A model generated the notes under the pieces. The model ran no database searches, had not been told where the DNA came from, and worked only from the letters and a program-made list of their open reading frames with translations. This document shows positions 58,601 to 64,000 of a DNA stretch of 64,000 bases, one piece after another (the stretch's first letter is position 1; the number at the start of each line of letters is the position of its first letter). A program made the position numbers and the translations under genes. Source of the DNA: Mesocentrotus franciscanus (lineage: Eukaryota > Echinodermata > Echinoidea > Camarodonta > Strongylocentrotidae). The DNA lies in contig CP137671.1 in assembly GCA_037976565.1 (NCBI GenBank), positions 20,031,910 through 20,095,909 of the forward strand, in the 5' to 3' direction.

Positions 58601-60291
58601 AAATTAGTCTGAGGTCTAATTGCATTATCGTTCGATAAACGTGATCTAAGATCCAGAGTCGGGTGTAGTAGAATTCGGACTGATGGATTTTAATTTTCAT
58701 AAGTTGCGCTTTCATGCTGCTTACTTATCATTTGGACCAGGGTTCCGTTCTACGTCACCAGATCTCAGTAGGAGTATGTTGGTCATGTCTGGACAGTCAT
58801 TCCCTTTGATTGCATTTGCTTCACCACCAGTTGTCCCTGATTGGTGGACCGGGTAGGTCGGTGATCCATGATTCTCCGTTACTTCCTAAGAATGAAGAGA
58901 AAATTACGAATGGAAGACCCACTTTCAACTCTGTAAACTATGTACAAGCCATAGTGAGATAATATCCTGTTGCCACATTGTATTCGAGGCGGGGGATTTT
59001 TATCAGTGGTTTCTAGTTTATTTTAACATTTCTAATACAACAAATAGCACAGACAGGTGATAGAAGGGTGTTCATGTAGCCATTGGACAAGATGATTAAT
59101 TATATTCCTTGACTTCCTTAATGAAACTTATGGACAGAAGACAATTTTCAAAAGAATAATCAGACATTATTTGCCAAATTACACGTAGAATCTCGTGAAA
59201 ATAATAATTCTGTGAAAGAGTAAAGGGCAATTTTACCATTGATTTTCTCAGCTAATTTGATTAATCTGTCCTCTATAATACATGTTATATAGCTCCAATA
59301 TTGCTTGTTACATGTCCCGTTCAAAAACCCGTTTACAAAAATAATTGATATATACACTTTTTTGGAAAGATTTTATTTTGATTTATCGTTCGCCTGTTTG
59401 TCTCAATGTTTTTTCTTTCTTTCTTTCTTTTTTTTTTTTTATGTGAGTGTTGTGGTTCTAGGAAAGGTTTATCAATCATACCCTGATAGATGATGTTGTT
59501 TGCTCGGTGTTTCTCGTTGTATCTAGACTGGCTTTTGGTGACAGGTCCGATGATTGGTCCTCTATCCTCGATGGTGCAGAGTCTGAAGTTTCCTCCTTGT
59601 CTCGATTGATATGATCTGTCTCACCAGGAACGTCTGCAGGTACATGTGAGTACGACGCTGATGTGCCAACTTCAGGTTTGTCTGTTTTACTTATTTGAGC
59701 GGATTTAGGGGTGTATTCATGTGACATGAGATTAATGGCTATGTCTCTATTGTCCAATTCGCCTTCTACACAGGGTCGAGGAACTGGAATTTTCACATCT
59801 CTGGTATCAGGGACAGGGTTGGTCTCTTTTTCAAGTGAAGAACCACTGTCTTCAGCGCACGAAGACTCAGAGTGAAAGGCATTGTTATGACCGGGGTTGT
59901 TTACATCGCATGGGGATCCACTCTCCTTGACAGTATCACACTCTGGAACGACAAATTGTGACAGAGTCGGAGAATTTGCGTTACCTCTGCCATTGTTGAC
60001 GTAACATGAAGGCCCTGTTTGAGCGGTATTAAAGTTGACATTGTAAGAAGACTCAGACTGACGGGCAGTGTTGCTTGGAGATCGTTTCGCATCGGATGAA
60101 GAGCCAGATGAGATGTTACACTCAGGATTGTTGTTTTCTTTGGGTGGCTCAGCATTATTGTTTTTTTTAATTAAGTTGTGAAGTTTCCTCCAAAAGTAGT
60201 GGTAGTCATATTCTTTCCTCCTACGGCGCATGCACGTGCCGATCCTGACACGCCATTCACCAAGAGACACAGGCATAAAGACATCAGGATA
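30625..60291 (-). CDS. NLR-type immune gene, gene-level entry (ten exons found)
   Basis: Exons in transcript order: 60291-59482, 58885-58725, 58242-57977, 56503-54924, 54236-54081, 49817-49653, 43662-43498, 41389-41222, 38164-37791, 30726-30625. All junctions have AG/GT sites, and codon phase is consistent at each (0, 2, 1, 0, 0, 0, 0, 0, 2). The product would be about 1,300 residues: a disordered N-terminal region, 2A-like motif, Death domain, NACHT ATPase, LRRs and a C-terminal tail. NLRs are cytosolic sensors that oligomerise through NACHT and signal through the Death domain; the ligand here is unknown. The C-terminal exon is not found and the 5' end is uncertain. Introns are loaded with LINEs and minisatellites. 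Alternative splicing of the LRR exons would keep frame, since all are phase 0. Confidence 0.85.
30890..31080. repeat. C-rich minisatellite (GGACAATTACCCCC unit)
   Basis: Variants of GGACAATTACCCCC and GAAAATTACCCCTA are repeated about ten times. A related G-rich version, reverse complemented, lies at 36970-37130 in the same intron. Confidence 0.8.
31088..31340 (+). mobile_element. tRNA-derived SINE
   Basis: A box-A-like TGGCTCAGTGGTAGAGC and a box-B-like GGTCCCGAGTTCGAAACC have tRNA spacing, with an anticodon-like CTCGTAA (CGT, Thr). The acceptor and anticodon stems do not pair, so it is a SINE head and not a tRNA gene. The body continues with GGTAAGGCTTTAATC and TCGTCGGTCCCCTGGTTGC. It probably carries an internal RNA polymerase III promoter. 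Confidence 0.7.
31298..31338. repeat. Inverted repeat, left arm (partner at 33648-33690)
   Basis: ATATGAAGAGCTTGCAACCA and GCGCTAAATCCAT match, in reverse complement, ATGGATTTAGCGC and TGGTTGCAAGCTCTTCATAT at 33648-33690. The arms flank the Tx1-like LINE. They may be ends of a larger composite element. Confidence 0.7.
31655..33315 (-). pseudogene. Tx1/L1-like LINE, ORF2 3' half, decayed
   Basis: Minus-strand fragments in order: FEFLWAGKDRIKRN, then QRLMWLKYLLYGDRNAGWK (about 33100-33190), then the open segment 32731-33063 with IPPFYLEMIKAW and NNHNICIRGK, then FQFRLLHRAIYTKEHLM and CNNETESYLHIFLNC (about 32350-32520). These are the conserved C-terminal motifs of Tx1/L1-type ORF2. The fragments lie in different frames with stops between them, so it is dead. 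The 5' end abuts a (CA)n run. Confidence 0.85.
33330..33398. repeat. Microsatellite (CA)n
   Basis: Two CA runs separated by TACACCACCGCCACAC. Confidence 0.95.
33648..33690. repeat. Inverted repeat, right arm (partner at 31298-31338)
   Basis: See the left arm. A second GCGCCTTTTGGTTG motif lies just left at 33628, so the arm end is internally repeated. Confidence 0.7.
34470..35165 (-). pseudogene. CR1/Jockey-like LINE 3' end
   Basis: Minus strand, from 35165: DKNGLLPSYF, LNKTIHAYPTRQ, then NPKTALALKSIRHTGPDIWN, then LYSFKKAVKTMLLSKY and a stop at 34909-34911. This is the same C-terminal pattern as the LINE at 18429-19742 (YPTRQ...GP..WN..). A 3' untranslated tail runs to TTGAT repeats at 34470. 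It sits within the last known NLR intron. Confidence 0.85.
35166..36969. other. No gene; LINE-tail-like segment at 36240-36480
   Basis: 36240-36330 resembles the GCTTGTAGA-type LINE 3' blocks near 18610 and 25040. The segment 35930-36120 is GC-richer (see the promoter-like entry). No exon of the NLR gene was found here. Confidence 0.4.
36033..36090. promoter_or_regulatory. Promoter-like cluster: two CRE palindromes and a TATA motif
   Basis: GTGACGTCAC at 36032-36041 and TGACGTCA at 36048-36055 are consensus cAMP-response elements, and CTATAAATA follows about 25 bases later. No exon is recognisable on either side, and TGACGTCA also occurs inside repeats of this window, so function is uncertain. 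Confidence 0.3.
36970..37130. repeat. G-rich minisatellite (GGGGTAATTGTCC unit)
   Basis: Seven or eight variants of GGGGTAACTTTCC / GGGGTAATTGTCC, with G runs of up to 11. It is the reverse-complement relative of 30890-31080 and has potential to form G-quadruplexes. Confidence 0.8.
37791..38164 (-). CDS. NLR gene, 374-nt exon after the LRRs
   Basis: The acceptor lies after a pyrimidine-rich stretch ending GACGACCAG, and the donor reads CAG|GTAAGA at 37790. It is open across 124 codons plus two bases: it starts SGNTSPTLTELTVNDD, includes CGSMFDNVKRVTIQVW and LPNAFLNISPQLVKVTFSDL, and ends HNLKHLKTI. Leucine-rich-like L-x-x-L patterns are present, with hydrophobic beta-type segments. The entry phase 0 fits the preceding LRR exon. 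The frame stays open 5' of the acceptor, but that part looks intronic. Confidence 0.85.
38165..39130. other. NLR intron, nothing recognised
   Basis: AT-rich intronic sequence between exons 41222-41389 and 37791-38164. No further exon is supported. Confidence 0.4.
39131..39286. mobile_element. Hairpin MITE
   Basis: Nested inverted arms: ATAATGACTGCT with AGCAGTCATTAT, GAGGCATAGTTGT with ACAACTATGCCTC, and GGGGAGGTTACATCGTGC with its complement around a short GAGGCGTGCCGA-type loop. The whole 156-bp unit can fold into one hairpin. Confidence 0.75.
39287..41221. other. NLR intron with G-run patches and microsatellites
   Basis: Non-coding. It holds G runs near 40467 and 40546, an (ATT)n array at 40592-40668 and a (CAT)n run at 40674-40708. 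The Asn/Asp-rich minus-strand frame here is a microsatellite artefact. Confidence 0.5.
41222..41389 (-). CDS. NLR gene, LRR-type exon 4
   Basis: 56 codons, phase 0 on both sides, with acceptor ATCATAACAG and donor AAG|GTATTG. It reads IETLTIRYCDLTERPYAS, then HLAQFISKMPHLKHLKLGG and LYHDDFYSTSSS. The IETL and LKHLKLGG segments match the LxxLxL leucine-rich ribbon, and each exon makes one repeat of ~55 residues. It is about 75% similar to the exons at 43498 and 49653 and lies outside the duplicated block. Confidence 0.85.
41500..41590. repeat. Short GTGCCCTTTT minisatellite
   Basis: Three or four variants of AATAAGTGCCCTTTCCC. It is the same family as the larger array at 57300-57840 of this gene. 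Confidence 0.6.
42340..42408 (-). pseudogene. Decayed LRR exon (copy 1)
   Basis: The minus strand has an intact-looking acceptor (ATTATAACAG) followed by IEALDIQCLDR, matching the start of the good LRR exons (IETLHIRY). After about 12 codons the similarity is lost in a G/C-run-rich stretch. A second copy ends at 48550. Confidence 0.6.
43498..43662 (-). CDS. NLR gene, LRR-type exon 3
   Basis: 55 codons, phase 0/0, acceptor AATAACAG and donor AAG|GTATTG. It reads IETLHIRYYLNERPSAS, then CDLAHFICKMPHLKNLTLFG and RYHDDFYSTSSS. It differs from its tandem duplicate at 49653 at two positions only, both changing an amino acid (His to Tyr in MPHLKN, Ile to Lys in the terminal helix region). One leucine-rich repeat unit. 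Confidence 0.88.
44240..44316 (-). pseudogene. Decayed LRR exon (copy 1)
   Basis: Acceptor ATTATAACAG, then IETLNIQFWDPKPLSARY, after which the LRR pattern is lost and no donor is seen at the expected distance. Its duplicate ends at 50471. Confidence 0.6.
45884..46000. repeat. GA-rich low-complexity segment (copy 1)
   Basis: A (GA)n run, then GGAGG/GAAGG and (GAAA)n. The counterpart is at 52140-52255. Lys/Arg/Glu-rich frames across both are artefacts. Confidence 0.85.
46289..47301. mobile_element. 1,013-bp TIR element, present only in copy 1
   Basis: Ends AGGCTGTTCACACCG and CGGTGTGAACAGCCT are perfect 15-bp inverted repeats. AAG flanks both sides, and the duplicate locus at 52386-52395 shows the empty site TTGCTAAGTGAG. 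It contains perfect or near-perfect palindromes (46305-46348 and 46928-46973), internal GCGGTGTG repeats and a nested MITE. It has no transposase, so it is non-autonomous. Confidence 0.92.
46611..46843. mobile_element. Nested 233-bp MITE
   Basis: GTCCACACACAAAATTTCC at the left and GGAAAATGTTGTGTGTGGAC at the right are inverted repeats that extend inward about 40 bp through CGTGATTAGGCGTGATTAG. Further GTCCACACAC motifs at 46375, 46450 and 46740 suggest stacked insertions or internal rearrangement. Confidence 0.75.
47580..47756 (+). mobile_element. TTAA-type MITE, truncated at the duplication junction
   Basis: It starts after TTAA (47576-47579) with AGGTACTATGTCCC and matches the copy at 53000-53522 up to about 47755. 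It then changes abruptly into the TTAGAGCAACTTTTTC start of the second duplication copy. Confidence 0.9.
48480..48550 (-). pseudogene. Decayed LRR exon (copy 2)
   Basis: Duplicate of 42340-42408 with the same acceptor and IEALDIQCLDR start. Confidence 0.6.
49653..49817 (-). CDS. NLR gene, LRR-type exon 2
   Basis: 55 codons, phase 0/0, duplicate of 43498-43662. It reads IETLHIRYYLNERPSAS, then MPYLKNLTLFG and HDDFYSTSSSKASSAK. The two copies share identical splice sites. Adjacent phase-0 exons of the same length could be included or skipped without shifting frame. Confidence 0.88.
50395..50471 (-). pseudogene. Decayed LRR exon (copy 2)
   Basis: Duplicate of 44240-44316: acceptor, then IETLNIQFWD, then loss of the pattern. 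Confidence 0.6.
53000..53522 (+). mobile_element. TTAA-type MITE, complete copy next to the duplication
   Basis: TTAA at 52996-52999 and 53523-53526, ends AGGTACTATGTCCC and GGGACATAGTATCT. The relic frame opens at 53099 but is shifted at the four-T run, as in copy A. Confidence 0.9.
54081..54236 (-). CDS. NLR gene, LRR-type exon 1
   Basis: 52 codons, phase 0/0, acceptor CCTCATAG and donor AAG|GTCAGT. It reads DHLIIGNSCGRTASEDLAEF, then SLRSVKIAG and MHDVFYSVL. It joins directly to the NACHT exon end (FIMNHRKV). The layout matches the later LRR exons (xxLxI ... LAxF ... LxxLxLxG ... HDxFYS) but is more diverged. Confidence 0.85.
54924..56503 (-). CDS. NLR gene, NACHT ATPase exon
   Basis: A single 1,580-nt exon, acceptor ATCTCATCACAG, donor GTG|GTAAGG. 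Counting from the first in-exon Met (56477): Walker A GEGGVGKTT at 81-89, Walker B VFLVLDGLDEF at 153-163 (the DGLDE form typical of NACHT), sensor-1-like GTVLITSRQWR at 185-195. A winged-helix/HD2-like region follows with FVQFPHKLFQEYLSGMYLA, the FxHxxxQEYLAA-type motif of NLRs. NACHT domains bind ATP/dATP and drive oligomerisation. No stop or frameshift is seen, so the domain looks functional. It is spliced to the Death exon in phase 1 (Gly codon split G|GT). Confidence 0.95.
56504..57976. other. NLR intron with dispersed repeat and minisatellite
   Basis: It contains the inverted partner (57120-57300) of the repeat at 25320-25500 and the GTGCCCC minisatellite. No exon is seen. Confidence 0.5.
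57300..57840. repeat. GTGCCCCTTTT minisatellite, ~25-30-bp unit
   Basis: About 18 variants of CTGATAAGTGCCCCTTTT are repeated in tandem. The 95-codon minus frame across it (repeated KxAL motifs) is an artefact. Confidence 0.85.
57977..58242 (-). CDS. NLR gene, Death-domain exon
   Basis: 266 nt, acceptor TATAATTTAG, donor AAAG|GTACAG; it needs one base to complete its first codon and leaves one. It encodes about 88 residues: LTELELYLLADGMDPSDFRK, then VGLALGFPEAKLSRFEKD, YQMLYEWRK and LVNKLESIELVQLADSV. This is the six-helix Death fold pattern, with the conserved LYxLA..L ... W..LG/ALGF ... I..IE ... ML..W segments. Death domains form homotypic signalling complexes; here it would link NACHT oligomerisation to downstream signalling. 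Confidence 0.92.
58725..58885 (-). CDS. NLR gene, exon carrying a 2A-like ribosome-skipping motif
   Basis: 161 nt, acceptor GAATTCATTCTTAG-like (ATTCTTAG), donor AA|GTAAGC. The phase 0 entry and two spare bases at the exit match both neighbours. It encodes EVTENHGSPTYPV early and ends MTNILLLRSGDVERNPGP followed by Asn-Asp. GDVExNPGP is the canonical 2A/2A-like motif, in which the ribosome skips the last Gly-Pro bond, and a Leu-rich stretch precedes it as usual. If it is active, the downstream Death-NACHT-LRR protein would start with Pro. If translation instead began at Met 58786, the segment could act as a short N-terminal signal. 2A-like motifs are known in sea-urchin NLR genes and some LINEs. 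Confidence 0.85.
58733..58762 (-). other. 2A-like core (GDVERNPGP) and cleavage point
   Basis: The Gly-Pro pair where skipping would occur is encoded at 58733-58738. The Asp, Glu, Asn, Pro, Gly and Pro positions all match the consensus. Confidence 0.85.
59482..60291 (-). CDS. NLR gene, 270-codon N-terminal exon
   Basis: An 810-nt exon, phase 0/0, with acceptor CTTTAACACAG and donor AGG|GTATGA. It starts YPDVFMPVSLGEWRVRIG, then a basic segment (MRRRRKEYDYHYFWRKLHNL), then ~220 residues rich in Ser, Asn, Thr, Pro and acidic residues, with loosely repeated SESS/SSCxVN motifs (for example SESSYNVN, GPSCYVNN, SGSPCDVN, SESSCAED). It is probably disordered. I do not recognise the family. Lying upstream of the 2A motif, it would be released as a separate polypeptide. 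Met6 or an unseen upstream exon could supply the start. Confidence 0.75.
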
Positions 60292-63200
60292 CTGTGTTAA
60301 AGATGGAAACAAAATAATGCAGAGTTAATTCATGAGACGAGCAACTTGACTTTGTATTAGAAAATAGTGCCAAATCTTTGTACGTATTCATCTTAACATG
60401 CCGTGGAAAACGTATTTATTTTAGATTACATGATATCTCATCTTTGAATGATGACTCAATGCATGGTGCTTTATTGCAAATTTGCACTGCTCTTTATATT
60501 TTGTATTCCCCTCCAAACAGCAAACCCGGCCAACTACCACCGGAAAACTACCCTTGGTAGAGGTGCATTATTATTTGTGGGATAGTTGTCAATGATTCTT
60601 TATGATTGAAACAGAGAAGGACAAAGAAAATGATGCACTCTTCTACAGGCTACAATTCCTTGATTTATCTTGCATTGCAAATACCAGGTATATTCTCATT
60701 TTTTTTTATTTCTGAAGCAAACTTAAATACAACAAAGACCAATTACAGGATGTTTAGATGCACTCTAAATAAATTATGTTTAAAGGTAGTAAGTCTGTAA
60801 GCAGACTTGTCGCACATACGAGCATGCTCGCAAAGAGTTAACTGTCGTGCGGGCATGGATATGAAAGCAGCCACAGTACTTCTTCAAATATTAACGATTG
60901 AACGGTAACGAGTTACACATTATGTTTTGGGGGTAATTAATCCCCTTTAGAAAAAAATGTATAGGTTTTTTTTTTAATATGTATTAAGCGCCACAATCTC
61001 GTAACCTTCAAGAAAATGAGGCATGTCTGTGTGGTCGTGTAAACAGATCATGTGCAAACTCTATATTTACCCATTCCCGAATCACGGGATAATCATATAA
61101 TTCTATTTATTTATGCATGTGTATGGATCATGTTCGAACAACGAATATACCCTGTGACAAGTTTATTGTGTAAATTGACTTAAAATATTTTACTAACGAT
61201 ATCTTTTTTATAAGTACCGGGTTGCAAGACTAGGTTTAAGTCTATTTTTCTCCTGATTTCTAAAGTATTTATCATTTCACCTGCTCGCAGACCAGTGAAA
61301 CGAACAAATCAATTATTAACAGCGTTGGTGAATTATACTGTGAGGTTAAAAAATATAAATACATATTTTTCTTTATAAACACGAATTTTATATTTGCATA
61401 CTTGTAATCCAATCTCACTATACTCATAATAATCGACCTTCGTATTAAAGTAGACACCCGACAAAAATTCACGACAACTAATAATTATGGACAAATTATA
61501 TATGGATGGAAAGATTTTCTCTTGAAAAACACGAATAATTGGCTGAAAAATCATATAGATATCATGGAAAGGCGTAAAATGCAATTTTTAAAGACCCTTC
61601 TCAGACCCCTGAACGTAAGCCAAACACACGAGCGTAGCGAGCTCTGAAAAGTGACATCAAATACTGGACAAACACCCAGCCAGCTAGCTAGCTGCTTTGT
61701 TGCTAGCTAGCTGTGTCCCGCATGTGACGTCACAAATTTTTGACGCTCTACGGAGGAACGTTGAAGGCAGAAAATCTGGATCTCAAAATTAACATTTTTG
61801 AGAGATGATTACTGCGGACCCCAAACATATTTTGAAGAGGGAAATTGTTATATTTGATCAGTAAGGTTTCCCCTTCGCAATGATATCAATTTTGCATCAA
61901 TTCAAAACATTTTTGATTCTTCGGGTGTCTCTTTAATCATTCCAGTATTACTGAATCTCATTATCAAGTGATTATGTCTGAGGTCTTTCTTTAGTTGAAC
62001 TATTGATCAAATGTATCACATTGGTCAATCATGTGGTGCTACTCCATTATCTGTGTTAACTATTCAATCAACTTTCTTCCGCAAGTTATTCCCCCAATCA
62101 TTTCAAATTGTGTTTTGAACGATTTGCTTCTCAGCAAGTGGATCTTGACCACTGAACTCTTCAAATCTGACCCCACAATGCACAGAAAGCAGAATTCAAA
62201 GTCTTGTTTAATATGAGGAAGTATTTAGTACACGTTCTTGACCCTATGTCCGTCATATTGGCACTGATAGTGTGCTTTGTAAAGAGTTTCTTGCCAGTGC
62301 AGTCTTTGAGAGGTGTCATTTTGTGAGTCAGGTATTTTTCCCCCAGTTTTAATCTATAACAGATTTTGTTTCTTCCATGCTAGTCTTCAACAATCTAGAT
62401 ATTTTCATATTCTTGAAAAGGGAGTAGAAACAGTCAAACAATATCCACATTGATGATCCATAGCGATGGTGGGGTGTTTGCCCCAAATCCCTCAAAACCT
62501 GGACATGAACCTTATTTACTTACTAAGTATTATATACAGATACAAATCAATTTAGATATCAAATTGCAATTAACTCTAGAAATGCTGAAAAGCTGGACTG
62601 TTTAAGAAAATCATTACGCTGAAATGATATCAGAATGATATCAACCTGCAATTGCTGAAAGTGGTAGGGGCAGCATACACTGACTGAAACTTGATAGTGA
62701 TACTGTCATAAGTCCCTATCAAAGAACTCAGCGACCACAAAAATGGAGCTTACTTGACTATTGACAATTCAGTCTGTTTATTTCTATTAGCCAAACTGGT
62801 TAATACAACCAATTTGTTTAAGTCTAAGTAAGACAGTTTTGAAACTATTGTCACTCAAAGTTTATTTTATGAAAAAGAGCAACGAAGAGCTTGATCAGTT
62901 TAATGTCAACATTTCATCGATCCGTAACAAAAGCAAAATGCATGAAATTATATTCTAGATAATTCATGCAATCAAAATCTTTGAACCTCCAACGTTTCAG
63001 TTCTTCTTTTTTAATTGAAACATACCAGACAGTTTACACTTATTAAATCCTTTACCAGACGCTCTAACTTGCACTTATCTCCATATATTTTTGTCAAAAA
63101 CCGCTTACGCGGCTGCCGACTGTTTAGCTGTACAGTGAGTATTGAGTATGGTTTAAACAACTTTTGAGACGTGATTATGTAGCAACAAAACAGTTTTCGA

Positions 63201-63973
63201 TTATAAAACGCTTTAAAGTTGGCTACCTCTGTTTCCTGCTCTGAGCAGGTTCTTTATAAATAGTGTTTTTCTCGCTTTCGAACCCATAATACTTTCGTCC
63301 ATAATCCAGTTATGATATTTGCGATTACTTTAAAAAGTAAAGTAAAATTAGAGATTAGAATCGTCGGATGAGGGAGAAGAGGTGAAAATACTCACTTGTG
63401 ACTGCAAGTGATTTTTCTCACAGCGATTTTTTTATGGGCCCCTTCCCTCTAAATTACCATTTTCCAGCGATACCACCCATACGTTGAAAAACCTTTCTCC
63501 ATCACCAGTCAGACACAACTTCGAAAAACCGAGTTCAGACAAGTACTTGGAAAACAGCGAATTACGCTCAGTGGATATAGTGCATGCAACATTCAACGCG
63601 ACTCAGTATGTACAAAAGACATGTGGAAATCCATCGAAGTCAACCTAGTGTCGACAGAGCTTTTTGGAAAATAACGTTGTGGTTCAATTATCTTCCAAAT
63701 CCATCAAGGATTAGTGATGTAAAAATCCTTCTACATGGCAAACATATGAAATAAATATATCCACAGCAATATTTTTTTAAATACATATACACAACAACAG
63801 GTTGGGTTTGAAAGATTTCCCCAGTGACTTGCAGTGGAAGATGAGGGCACTATAATATTCAATGTGCGTTATTCGCTGTCTTCCGTGCACTTGGTTTTCA
63901 GAAGTTGTGTCTGGCTGACCTTTTGACCAACTTCATCTCGTTACAGAAAACAGATAAATGTGCATAAACATAC
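60292..63973. other. 5' side of the NLR gene; no exon confirmed
   Basis: AT-rich. It contains a GCTAGCTAGCTG palindromic cluster and GTGACGTCAC near 61680-61730 that could be regulatory. The promoter of the NLR gene probably lies here or beyond, but nothing fixes it. Confidence 0.35.
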
Positions 63974-64000
63974 CTTCGTCAAGGTAACCTAGAGACTTGC
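63974..64000 (-). other. Possible splice donor at the window edge
   Basis: The minus strand reads TTGACGAAG|GTATGT, a good donor consensus. One frame is open (KSLGYLDE), but it would end in phase 1, which does not fit the phase-0 entry of the 59482-60291 exon. It could be an untranslated first exon, an exon of an upstream neighbour, or chance. Confidence 0.25.

Overview
This is an AT-rich, repeat-dense stretch of animal nuclear DNA. It has split coding exons with GT/AG splice sites, non-LTR retrotransposon tails, tRNA-derived SINE heads, many short inverted-repeat transposons and microsatellites. The best clue to the organism is a minus-strand NLR-type immune gene (Death domain, NACHT ATPase, LRR exons) that carries a 2A-like ribosome-skipping motif just before the Death domain. 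Expanded NLR families and 2A-bearing NLRs are known from sea urchins, so an echinoderm, probably an echinoid, is the most likely source. This is an inference from gene content.

The NLR gene fills the right half of the window. Reading 60291 down to 30625 on the minus strand, I reconstruct ten exons: a 270-codon Ser/Asn/Thr-rich exon; a 2A exon; a Death-domain exon; a 1580-nt NACHT exon; four LRR-type exons (54081-54236, 49653-49817, 43498-43662, 41222-41389); a 374-nt exon; and a 102-nt exon about 7 kb further on. Codon phase agrees at every junction. The last exon ends in a GTAAGT donor, so the C-terminus is still missing. The start codon may also lie upstream. The LRR region contains a recent ~6.1-kb tandem duplication (41611-47756 and 47757-~53177) that doubled one LRR exon and at least two decayed ones. 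Its two copies differ by transposon and indel events, including a clean filled/empty insertion site for a 1.0-kb element.

The left half has one convincing non-mobile coding locus on the plus strand (4978-6473). Its first frame has a Cys/His arrangement that could fit a papain-like fold, and its second frame, offset by one base, is glycine-zipper rich. The function is not known. Most of the rest is mobile or repetitive: a family of TTAA-flanked MITEs with a relic reading frame (six copies); a 340-bp tandem array with alternating MITE-filled and empty units (10642-13909); LINE 3' ends (7112-7684, 18429-19742, 31655-33315, 34470-35165); a hAT-like MITE with a perfect 8-bp target duplication (16961-17213); two oppositely oriented elements with minisatellite cores (19883-21484 and 22112-23167); satellite-like arrays (23192-26190); and a retroelement zinc-knuckle fragment (26200-26410).

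Stretches 7690-9540, 14890-16415, 26900-30300, 35170-36960 and 60292-63970 show no gene I can support. Splice sites and domains were read by eye. No alignment or database search was run, so repeat family names are provisional.
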